From Macrothele yani (lineage: Eukaryota > Arthropoda > Arachnida > Araneae > Macrothelidae), in the NCBI GenBank assembly GCA_039090855.1, contig CM076996.1, positions 52,604,469 to 52,668,468 on the forward strand: a DNA stretch of 64,000 nt, given 5' to 3'. A program made the translations under genes and the position numbers. The notes under the pieces are model-generated. The model saw only the letters and a program-made list of their open reading frames with translations, searched no databases and was not told the DNA's origin. Below, one piece after another: positions 22,725-31,633 of the stretch; position 1 is the first letter of the stretch, and each line of letters starts with the position of its first letter.

Positions 22725-23219
22725 TAGAAAGAACGGTAAAAATTGATGTTTGGAATCCTAAAGCAAAGATCCAATGAGTATACCCAGCGAAAAGTGTGAG
22801 AAGTAAAGCCAGTCATCGCATACAACGGACTTTAGGACAATAACCTCAACAAAGACCGGAAGACACGTGCGTGAAATGTCCCCGTCGCTAGAAAGGAATG
22901 CCAAGGTAAGCATTATCCGCTAGTTTTCTGTACAAGTTACTTTGAAATATCGCACGTAAAAGAGAATAGTATAATAATTAGAGCTATATAATAGTCAGAA
23001 TTAGAACTACTAAGTGGAATTGCCTCCTAAAGCAGCTATGACTTTCAATGAAGAATTCACATGCCTACTAATTTCACCATCTAATTTATTTTCTCTGTCA
23101 AACATGCTTCCTAAATACATAAACTCTTTCATCTGGTCAATCACTGTGCCCTTTAGACTTATATTCCATACAGTGCTGACAGTTCCTTGCTCAAAAACCA
23201 TAACTTTGGATTTTCCCCC

Positions 23220-23830
23220 TAAAGTTTTTTTTTTTTTTTTTTTGATCACCCCCTTAATAAAAAAAAAGTTTTTTTTTTTTTTTTGAAAGTTGTGTTTTGC
23301 TAGTGAAAAAGAGTTGTGTTAAGTGATCCATATGATGGGTAAGAAAACTGGGTCATGCATGTCAACATCCTGCTATATCGCCTGAAGCACAAGTGTCACG
23401 ACTTCTGATATTTCTCTTTGGGGTGCGATAGACCACTGAACATGCCTAAAAATTAAAAAGTATGACAATCTAGGCCAGTGGTTCCCAACACTTTTTTTTT
23501 TTTTTTTTTTTATGAACTCCCAGGAAAAAAATGACAGAAAAAAAAAGCTTCGAATTAAAATTTACATTGTTATTTAAATGTAAAATGTAAAATTTTACTA
23601 TCTATAATTATGACAATTATGAAACCTCTAAAATTTAGAGCACAAATATAAAATTATGAAACTTGAATTATAAAATAGTTTATCGGCAAGACTTCATATT
23701 AATTTTTTGCACAAGTTTTGGTGAATATAATATATTCAATATAAGTAAAATTGTTAATGAAATAAGTTACAACTTGGGAAGATTTTTAACATAATATAAT
23801 AATCATGTGTAAACTTAATTCCAATGTTGG
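23220..23830. other. No gene; homopolymer runs
   Basis: Long T-runs lie at 23226-23243, 23270-23284 and 23491-23511, with A-runs between them that can pair. The rest is very AT-rich, with no coding support. Confidence 0.45.
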
Positions 23831-23834
23831 ACTT

Positions 23835-25200
23835 TTTTATTTGAACAGATTTGCAATATTTAGCTCAATACCAGACAAACACAGTCTTGAATCTGTTTCT
23901 GCATCAAGTTTATTTCTGTGTTTTGATTTAAAACAAGAAAAAAGTGAAAATGCTCGCTCACACACAAATGTATAGTGGGAAATGGTTGGAGAATTTAAAA
24001 GCTCTCTTTCTGAGAGCTGGAAGTTCAGTTTTTGCCATTAACTAAAAATTTATATGGCTATCATTTTTGAATGATGTTGGTAGTCCAAATTCTGTTGATA
24101 TGTCAATTACATTTTCATTTTCATCGATTGTCAATTAACCAGTCAGATATGTAAAAGGCTTATTAAATGGGTTGCCAATCCAAAAAATTCAAGATGATCA
24201 CTAATGTGTTTCTTGACAGCCTGATTCAAAGGTAGTTCATGATCTAGTAAAAAGTATGTAATGTCACAAAGCACTTAGTTCACACACACGTGGGTCCAAA
24301 ATTTGTTTCTTAATCATACTTTTTACTGTATCTTGGACATTGAATATGTTTGTATTTGCACCCTGTAATAATGTGTTGAGTTCTTTAATTTTTGAAAAGA
24401 TGTCTGCTAACTATGCTAACCTTTCTAGCCATATCATTATCACTTGTTCATTCACTTAAGTGAAAAGCAAAGACGACTACTAACTTTTCTCTCAATTCAA
24501 ATAGACAAGAAATAACTGCCATGATGATGCCAGCTAACATCTGTGTGTGTTAGAAGTGTAACATTTTCTTTACCCATTTCTTCGCATAAAATAGTTTACA
24601 GCCGAAAGTTTGTGGGTTTTGATTTTATAAAATCAATTATTTTGAGAGCATCATTTAACACATTTTTAAGTTGTTTAGGCATTCTCTTTGATGCTAGAAT
24701 TTCTTTGTGTGTGCTTCAGTGCGTCCATACTATGTTTGCGCTATTTTTTCTTAATACGAGAAAAAATGCCCCAGAATTTTCCAGTCATGAATTTTGCTCC
24801 ATCTGTGCAAATTCCACAACAAGAGGACCAAAATATTTGTTTTTCCTCAAAGTATGGAATAATTAGGTTATACAAATACCTTTTTCACTTGTACATCCTG
24901 TTAAAATCAGTTTACTTCTTGTGTGTAAAACAAACTGCCAACAAAACAGTATGTTCTCTTGCCAGTGTGTCTTCAATGTGGAAGCAACCTGCCTTTAATG
25001 AAAGCAAATGCCATAGTGCAATTTTGTCTCCTGTGAAGAGAAGCCTGCTTCAAGATTTAGAGCTGCTAAGGACTGACTGCCTTTCATTCTTGAGTGGTAT
25101 TGCTTTGGAAGATTTTAAGTTGAAACCCTTGCTTATCTACCATTCAGTGACACAGTGCCCAATGAAGGGGTATTCTAAGAAGCATATGCCTTTCATCTGG
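23835..25200 (-). pseudogene. hAT-type transposase remnant (ZBED5/SCAND3-like)
   Basis: On the minus strand a region around 24750-24480 reads IKSKPTN(F)RL, then ILCEEMGKENVTLLTHTDVS, then short pieces interrupted by stops. This is the CEEMG...LLxHTEVRWLSRG signature of domesticated-type hAT transposases, with the WL(S)RG part decayed. Further on, 24000-23840 reads CERAFSLFSCFKSKHRNKLD and ELNIANLFK and ends in a stop, as in the C-terminal hAT dimerisation region. Many stops and frameshifts make it a pseudogene. I saw no terminal inverted repeat or 8-bp target duplication. Confidence 0.7.
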
Positions 25201-25284
25201 AAGTAAAATGAAATATCCTTGAGGGCAGACAATATCTTCTACACATCAACAGTTAGTTTCAAGTTTGTGTCCAGCAGTTAAGTG

Positions 25285-25770
25285 TTTATTGCTGGTTTTC
25301 AAACAATACCCCTGGCGGCCACCCACAGAACTGAGACAACCTATATTCTAATACTGTGAAAATGTTCTTCCTTCTGCCAAACATGATTTCACTAGTTTGG
25401 CTAATGGATCAGAATGTCATATGAAATTATTTGAAAATCTACTACCTGTGATGCATCTTCAGTGAACCAGACAAGGAAACAGATGGTAAAGTTCAGCAGT
25501 CAATCAGGAATTGGTGGAATTCCTTTGGCCTTATGAAAGATATCACTGCAGCCTGGGAGAAAATGACTGACAATTGTATGAACAGTAGTTGGAAGAAACT
25601 ATGGCCAGAGGCATGTTGCAACTACAGGGGATTTGAAGAGAATGAAATAGAGATTACCAACCAGCTAGGACTCGATAAAGTTGACACAAACAATTTGCAG
25701 GTGCTGTTCTAATCTTACTAGTTAAGATTTGACAGAGCTCGATGGAATAGTACACCTCTGAGAATGGCAA
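25285..25770 (+). pseudogene. Tigger/pogo (TIGD1-like) transposase C-terminal remnant
   Basis: The plus strand reads, in broken frames, VQQSIRNWWNSFGLMKDIT-like sequence, then AAWEKMTDNCMNSSWKKLWP, then CNYRGFEENEIEITNQLGLD. Tigger transposases have IxxAWxEVxxxTxNxxWKKLWP in this position. Only the part after the catalytic core remains. It is a separate copy from the minus-strand pogo remnant at 9842-10720. Confidence 0.7.
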
Positions 25771-25774
25771 TGAC

Positions 25775-26195
25775 TCAACTGAAAATGTTCACAAAAGAAA
25801 TCTCACCACATAAATTTTGACAGAGGGCATCAGTAAGGTCACAAATGACGTATTTCTCTTAACTGAAAATGACAAAGATTTTTTTACCACAGTGCTGCAG
25901 TAAAAGGAATTATTGTCAATGTGACCTTCTGTTACAAAGAAATGCTCTGAAAGAAGAAACTTTGAGCAAGGCAATCTACCCTTGTTGCCTTTATTGGGAA
26001 GGAGCAAATGTCATAACCTGGTCCAGTTTGCCATATTTTGGATTTGGCTATGCAGTGGTGAATATGATGTACTTTAACATACTTAATAAACTTTCTTTCA
26101 TGGTTATTCATTTGACAATGCAGAACGTATTGTTTATTCATTTGACAATACAGTTATTCATTTGACAATACAGAATATAATCAACAGAATTTGGA
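25775..26195. other. No gene; short tandem of a 20-bp unit
   Basis: The unit TTATTCATTTGACAATACAG occurs about three times at 26104-26172, once with a 10-bp insertion. I see nothing else that is identifiable. Confidence 0.5.
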
Positions 26196-26295
26196 CTACC
26201 AAGAAATCAAATTGACAATGGTCACATGATGCCTTGAGATATACATAATGAGCTTTTTTTTTCTTTTTTTTTTTGTTTAGATTTAAGAGGAGAGT

Positions 26296-26577
26296 TCATG
26301 CACATGGCAGGTCTGTTGAAAAAAAGTCATTACACACATCTGTGTGAGATAGGATTTCTATAGTCTCTCTAAGTAATATTCTTTTCAGTGTGGTGTATGG
26401 TGCAATGTCCTTGATTTCATTCCAGAGTGGCATCACCTCATTATTTGAAACTTCCCTGGACAGAGTAGTCATGAGTTTCCCATTCTTGACGCTCCTTTTA
26501 TGTTCTTCTAGTCTCGTAGCAAAGGATCTTTTTGCAACTTTCAGGGCAAAAGGATCTTTAAAGCAGTAGATGGCCAC
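26296..26577 (-). pseudogene. Penelope-like GIY-YIG fragment, left arm
   Basis: The open stretch of 93 residues encodes FALKVAKRSFATRLEEHKRS, then NNEVMPLWNEIKDIAPYTTL and LRETIEILSHTDVC. It covers the Arg-containing helix and the C-terminal half of the GIY-YIG domain, but the GIY and YIG strands themselves are missing. It ends in a stop after TDLPCA. Confidence 0.75.
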
Positions 26578-26655
26578 CTGAGCACTTCTGTTTACTACAA
26601 ACCCACGTCAATCAATATCATGAACACAAGATCCTTTTGCCCTTAAAGTTAAAAG

Positions 26656-27314
26656 GTGGCTTTCATCAGAGCACGTGCAACCCAGGCATTTTCAGTATGC
26701 TCTGATCGTGAAACAGTAAGAACTGAAATTGAAAGCCTACGAAACTTAGCTGTTTTCTCTGGATATGAGCAGCATAAGGTCCTGAAGATAATTGAAAAAG
26801 CAAGAAAGATATATGACAAAGATAATATGCATTACCAGCCCAATACCAACAAATTGCCAAGATTCATCGGGTCTATCCCATACATACCGAGGTTCTGATT
26901 CTGGCTCAGAAGAACCCTAAAAAAGCTGAACTATGATATTGGGATAAAGTCACCCAGATCCATATCTGATGTAATCATATGCCATGACTCCCAACGTATC
27001 ACATCCAAGCGTGCTGGAGTGTACTCCATTTCCTTAGCATACCCTGATGGATCTAAAAAGACTTCATAGGAATGACAAAAAAATGCTTTGTTACTAGACT
27101 AGAAGAGTGTAAAAGGGACGTCAAGAATGGGAAACGCATGACTGCTCTGTCCAGGGAACTTCCAGATAATGAAGCGATGCCACTCTGTTGCAAAATCAAG
27201 GACATTGCACTGTACATCACACTGAAAGGAATATTACTTAGAGAGACTATAGAAATCCTATCTCACACAGACACTTGTGATGACTTTGTTTCAACAAATC
27301 GACCACATGCATGA
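26656..27314 (+). pseudogene. Penelope-like linker + GIY-YIG, right arm
   Basis: Frame 26656-26898 encodes LAVFSGYEQHKVLKIIEKAR and LPRFIGSIPYIPRF. After a frame change it continues LKKLNYDIGIKSPRSISDVI and TSKRAGVYSISLAYP (the GVY strand). Frame 27072-27314 then encodes MTKKCFVTRLEECKRDVKNG and the C-terminal part. At least two frame changes and a stop near 27068 break it. The YIG strand is blurred at the junction. Confidence 0.75.
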
Positions 27315-27355
27315 ACTCTCCTCTTAAATCTAAACAAAAAGTAGCTCATTGTGTA

Positions 27356-28679
27356 CAGGGTGTCCATAAAGTCCTTCCCACATTAATTTTACAAAAATTA
27401 ATATAAAAAAATCTATGTAAGTTAAAATAAAATGGTTGGCAACATAATGTAGCGGCACCCATAAAGTTTTTTTCTGTTCTTTAGGTGAGCGCTACTGCTG
27501 AGTAAGAGGAGCATTTAATCGATAATGGCTTCCATGCAAGAAAAAGTGGCGTGTGTGTTGTGGATCCACGAGACCAAATCAGCAGTTACTGTCCAACATC
27601 ATTTCAGAAAAGAGTACAGACGATCACCACTGGACCAAAAAAGCATAAAAACTTGGTATGAAAAGTTTAAACGGACGGGTAGTGTTGGTGATCTTCCCCT
27701 GAACGGGCCAAGCACCAGCCCACTCGGCTGGTGGTCGGGTATCTGTTGAAACAAGACATTTCTGTGACGCTCCAAGAAATCCATTCGGCGTGCTTCACTG
27801 GAAACTGGGATTCCCCGTGCTACGGTTCACAAAAATGTTACACAAAAGTCTTCATCTGTATGCTTATAAGGTACAGATTGTTCAAGCTCTTCAGCCTGAT
27901 TATATTTGCTATGCTCTGCAACATCTCAGTCTGCCTTTGTGGCAGAGATGTTGCAGCGCATAGCTCATGATAGTGATTATCTGCACCTGTCTGTTTCTCA
28001 GATAAAGCCACATTCCCCATCTCTGATACAGTAAACAGGTACAATGTGCGAATCTGAGAATCAGAAAATCCCCATTATGTCATCGAACAACAGAGGGCTA
28101 GCCCAAAATTCAACATATGGCGTGGCCTGATGCATGACAGAATCATCAAACCCTTCTTTTTTACAGAGCCCATGGTAACATGTAACATGTATCTGGACAG
28201 GCTGGAACTTTTTGTAGCACTTCAGTTGCATGCTCTCCAACCTTCAGTTATTTTCCAAAAAGACGGTGTCCCACCACATCGGTCAATAATGGTTCGTGAG
28301 TTCCTGAATGCCACATTTCCAGACAGATGGATTGGCCGCGACGGTCCCATGACATGGGTGCCTCGACTGCCTGACATAACCCCTCTAGAGTTTTTCCTGT
28401 GGGGTTATGTGAAAGACCAAGTTTACTCTAGCAGTGTTCTGGATGGCGAGACATTGAAGAGCAGAATAATGGTCATCATTGGTTCTATCTCTGCTGAGAT
28501 GTTAAACAAAATGTGGCGTGAAATAGAATATCGTTTAGATGTTCTCCGGCAAACAAATGGTGCCCATGGACAAAAAATTTTACTTGTGCACTATCATTGT
28601 CATGCAATCCCTTTCTTGTGCCTGTAATAAATTTTTATATTAATTTTTGTAATGTGGGAAAGACTTAATGCCCACCTTG
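27356..28679 (+). mobile_element. Mariner-like (DUF4817 type) transposon inserted in a PLE arm
   Basis: The inverted ends are CAGGGTGTCCATAAAGTCCT on the left and the complement of AAGACTTAATGCCCACCTTG on the right, with TA on both sides (27354-27355, 28680-28681). The N-terminal helix-turn-helix region is open at 27525-27749 (MASMQEKVACVLWIHETKSA, KSIKTWYEKFKRTGSVGD). The C-terminal part is open at 28130-28627: DRIIKPFFFTEPMV, VIFQKDGVPPHRS (second Asp), RLPDITPLEFFLWGYVKDQV (third acidic residue) and EIEYRLDVLRQTNGAH. The middle is frameshifted, so the transposase is dead. This lineage is common in arthropods. Confidence 0.88.
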
Positions 28680-28744
28680 TATATCGTGAGGCATCATATT
28701 GACCTAATTTTGTGTGACCATTGTCAATTTGATTTCTTTAAGCT

Positions 28745-29040
28745 CTTGTTCTATTTATAATTTACAGTTTTAAGTTTTTAAGTCTGAATTGTTCTAGAGT
28801 CTTGAAAAAGCCACCTATTTGCATGTGAAAGCTTGACAAATATTGTATAAACACACCGGTATATATAAAGACCCAAATTTTTTCCCATATAAAGTCTTGT
28901 GCTTTTTAGTTTATACTTATCTACTGTATTTCCACAGTATTTTGTTTTAACTTATGTTCAGTTTTGGTCCCAAATAACTCTAGTCATCCAAGAACTTAAA
29001 AAATTGATAGTATTTTTACCCTTGTTAAAAGTTAAAAAAT
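28745..29040. other. PLE 3' tail continuation, possible decayed ribozyme
   Basis: The sequence after the mariner insertion probably continues the right PLE arm. A degenerate hammerhead-like order can be traced at 28799-28837. Otherwise I see nothing. Confidence 0.35.
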
Positions 29041-29640
29041 TCTAACTGAAATGGATCAGGTTTTTTCAGGGAGTTATGGGTATTCTACCAAGTTGTTTGA
29101 TAAATTGATTAAAAAATATGAACTTTCAAAAGAAAAAAATAGATATTGTTACATATTTAGGATCATTACCATGTGTTGGAACAGTACCCCCCACCCCCCA
29201 AAAAAAGTAATAATTGTAAAAAAAAATGGAGTGGTTTGGGCCAGTTAGTTTCTTCAATACCTGATATGATAATTACAAAAATAAAACTCCTATTTTGAAA
29301 CATTCAGGCATATATCAATTTCCAATTCAGATGTCATATATTGAAAGTACAAAGAATAGACTTAAAAAAAGTTTAAATCAGCATGTCAGAAACTGGAAAA
29401 AAAAAAGAAGAAGAAGAACACTTATTTAGTATTATATTGAGAATAAGAGGTATTCAGAATTTGAAAATATTAAAATTATAAACTTAACACGTAGTGAATT
29501 TGAACTATGTTATGCTGAAACAATTGCCATTGAGAAGCGCAGATTAACAGCTTGTATCACACAACCCATATGAAATTCCTGAACTGTGGAGAATGCTGAT
29601 TAAAAAGAATCTCTAATAAAAAATATTAAAAAATATAATA
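29041..29640 (+). pseudogene. Penelope-like GIY-YIG remnant
   Basis: The plus strand reads GSYGYSTKLFDKLIKKYELS, the helical linker seen as GYPxKLIxKWI in other PLEs here. Further on it reads SYIESTKNRLKKSLNQHVRN (29335-29395) and RYSEFENIKIINLT in changing frames. The YIG is mutated to YIE, and the frames are broken repeatedly. It ends directly at the BovB copy that begins near 29681. Confidence 0.7.
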
Positions 29641-30091
29641 ATTGGAAAAAATAAAAAATAATTAAATATATATATATATTGTAAGGTCAGGTGATGCGTA
29701 ACATCACAGCCTCTCCTTGACAAATGTCAACCCCGCCTTCTCGTGGTGCATCCTGTTCCCACTAAAGGGGCTCTGACGACCGCCAATAGCGGTATAACTA
29801 TACCATCGGGATTAGAGGAAATTCTATCCCACACTCACCAACCCGCTTGGCCAGCGTGGTGAGTTATGGCCAAACCCCTCCAAAATGATTCCACAACTTA
29901 AATCTTGGCCCTCAGTCTCCGGCAGCTGGAATGTAACTGGCCAAGGCAGCGGCCAGTGCGACATGAAGGCAGAGGGTGCTAAGAATCCCCGGAGGACCGG
30001 ACTAGGCTGCCATCTGATGCTGACCTTGGCTACGTACAATGGACGCTCCCTATCTTCTGATTCAAGGCTTCTTGAATTGGAAGAGGAACTA

Positions 30092-31633
30092 CACTGCTGG
30101 ACAATTGCTAAGGACGGATCATAAACGGCTATATAGCGAATAAAAAAAGTAAGTGTGGTTGGATGCCAAGTGAAAAAAAATAATGTCAGAATGCCAGGAC
30201 ATTACAAGAAAGACAATTTATTGTGCTCTAAAATCCAGAAGGCTTTGGAACGTGTTCAATGGACAAACAGGCCATTTTGTGCAGAATACGTAAACGTGAA
30301 AAAAATGCAATTACCGTCCGCAGGCGTTCCGGCGTAAGATGTCAATACGGGATATGGCCACCATGGAGGGCGATGCAAGATTCCACACGTCGTGTCATGC
30401 TTTGCACAACATTATCAAGCAGCTGTTGGGGTAATTTATCCCATTCCTCTGTCAGTGCACGGATGAGGGTGTCCTTGTTTATTGGAGGGCATTGGCGACC
30501 AGCAAGACTCCTCCCCAAAGCATCCCACACATTTTCAATGGGATTAAAATCTGTAGAACGTGCTGGCCATACGAGGAGTTGAATATCCTCGCTCTCAAGA
30601 CACTCCTGGACAGCGACTGTTCGATGACATGTTGCGTTGTCGTCCATGAAAATGAATCTATCACCGACAGCACCACGGAACATGCGAACATGAGGTAGCA
30701 GAACATCATTAATGTATCGTTGGCCAGTCATAGTCCCAGTCGGAAGCACATAGAGGGACGTACGACCATTGATCATGATGCCAGCCCATACCATGACATT
30801 ATATGTCGGATATCGGTCCCTTTCCTGTATGTTTGCTGGACAATATGCAGTACCACTATCACGCTAGATCAGTTGTCGTCGACAATCAGACGATAGACTG
30901 TATCTACTCTCATCTGAGCAGAGGACATCAGACCAGTCGTTATCAGTCCAATTGCGATGTTGATGGCACCATTGCAAACGGGCGGTACAATGACGTCTGG
31001 ACAATGGGATGCGCACAACAGGACGACGGGCGTATAGTCCTCCTTCATGCAAACGTCTGGCGACAGTTTTTCGGGATATCCGCTTGCCAGTAGCAGCCAC
31101 AAACATATTTGCTACCACACTAGCTGTGCTGCGCCCGTGACTTTTTGTTGATAGCGCTATGTACCGATCTTCTGCAGGGGTCGTACTGCGAACACGACCT
31201 CCCCCGTGACGTTTGCTACACTCTCCATTTGTTTGAAATGATTTCCAAAGAATTGAAACAACACTGTGGCTGACGTCGAACTCCCTGGCAACATCTGTTA
31301 TTTTTCGCCCTTCTTCAATCTTGCCAATATTACGGCCACGCGTAAAATCATCTAAGTAATGTCGTGAAGACATAATGAAAATTGCAAGTTCATCAATTGA
31401 TTCTTTCCCTTTCAACTTTGCGTTTGAAGAACAACGGTCAATACGCGTCAAGTCCTTTATATCTCTTATCAGCGCTATGACGTCACGAACAAGTTCGGCA
31501 TACTAAAATTTGCTTACGCACAGCACGTCTTACTGTATCACGCACTTATATTAATTTCCACATTTTCCTGCCTTCCATTTTATAGTTGCTATCGTTGCTA
31601 TTGTCATCCGTCCTTAGCAATTGTCCGGCAGTG
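30092..31633 (-). mobile_element. Tc1 transposon inserted in BovB copy 1
   Basis: The inverted ends CACTGCTGGACAATTGCTAA (left) and the complement of TTAGCAATTGTCCGGCAGTG (right) extend through GGACGGAT. TA duplications lie at 30090-30091 and 31634-31635. The uninterrupted target survives at about 40765 in BovB copy 3 (GAACTACAAAGG), so the insertion point is exact. The terminal repeats are nearly identical and the transposase has a single stop, both signs of a recent insertion. Confidence 0.97.
30342..31373 (-). pseudogene. Tc1 transposase with a single in-frame nonsense codon
   Basis: The minus frame is continuous apart from one TAG at 30864-30866. The start chosen is the Met of MSSRHYLDDFTRGRNIG at 31373, giving about 342 residues, the usual Tc1 length. 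The N-terminal paired-like helix-turn-helix region reads FTRGRNIGKIEEGRKITDVA. The catalytic residues are in CSDESRYSL (Asp), FMDDNATCHRT (Asp) and FNPIENVWDALG (Glu), with 34 residues between the last two (DD34E). The stop falls after RRQLI, where relatives have Trp. An earlier in-frame Met exists at 31451 but lies in sequence with no Tc1 similarity. Confidence 0.93.

Larger units (their letters stand above)
19508..23022. mobile_element. Near-perfect inverted dimer of a Penelope-like element
   Basis: Arms of about 1.7 kb (19508-21209 minus, 21238-22940 plus) are inverted copies around a 28-bp spacer at about 21223. They carry only small indels. Each arm holds, in sense order, the last part of a reverse transcriptase, a linker, a GIY-YIG nuclease domain, a ribozyme-like motif and a 3' tail that ends near TAGCGGATAAT or its inverse. 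Both arms are truncated at the same place inside the RT. Another 82 bp (22941-23022) follow the right arm. The whole unit is bounded by a 12-bp target duplication of LINE-B sequence. PLEs are known for inverted and tandem partial copies. Confidence 0.92.
18895..23219 (-). mobile_element. LINE-B copy split by the inverted Penelope pair
   Basis: The 3' half lies at 18895-19507, with minus reading CLHEKKIMSMKYRRSCVRPV, SVIVLTLTHGSETWVLQ and the inverted hairpin CTCTGAGATTCAGAG near 18922. The upstream piece lies at 23023-23219, reading KSKVMVFEQGTVSTVWNISL and LGSMFDRENKLDGEISR. The two pieces are contiguous in other LINE-B copies. The insert between them is flanked by the repeat CCTCCTAAAGCA at 19496-19507 and 23023-23034, so the PLE pair landed here as a single unit. 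Confidence 0.88.
26199..28742. mobile_element. Second inverted Penelope-like pair, split by a mariner-like element
   Basis: The left arm (26199-26558, minus) and right arm (about 27073-27353 and 28682-28742, plus) are inverted copies. The arm protein reads RLEEHKRSVKNGKLMTTLSR on the left and RLEECKRDVKNGKRMTALSR on the right, then ILLRETIEILSHTD, the C-terminal part of a GIY-YIG nuclease. Upstream of the right arm, 26690-27072 encodes more of the PLE protein (LRNLAVFSGYEQHKVLKIIE, RFIGSIPYIPRF, SKRAGVYSI), so the right copy is longer. A 25-bp inverted match GATCCTTTTGCCC lies at the centre (26545 and 26631). A mariner-like element sits in the right arm at 27356-28679. Confidence 0.82.

Noticed and set aside
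26104..26172. Short regular repeats that could suggest a CRISPR-like array
   Set aside because: Only about three 20-bp units without unique spacers, in an animal intron.
29681..29900. HDV-like ribozyme at the BovB 5' end, as known for some non-LTR elements
   Set aside because: I could not build the nested double pseudoknot from the visible pairings. Only a small hairpin is supported.
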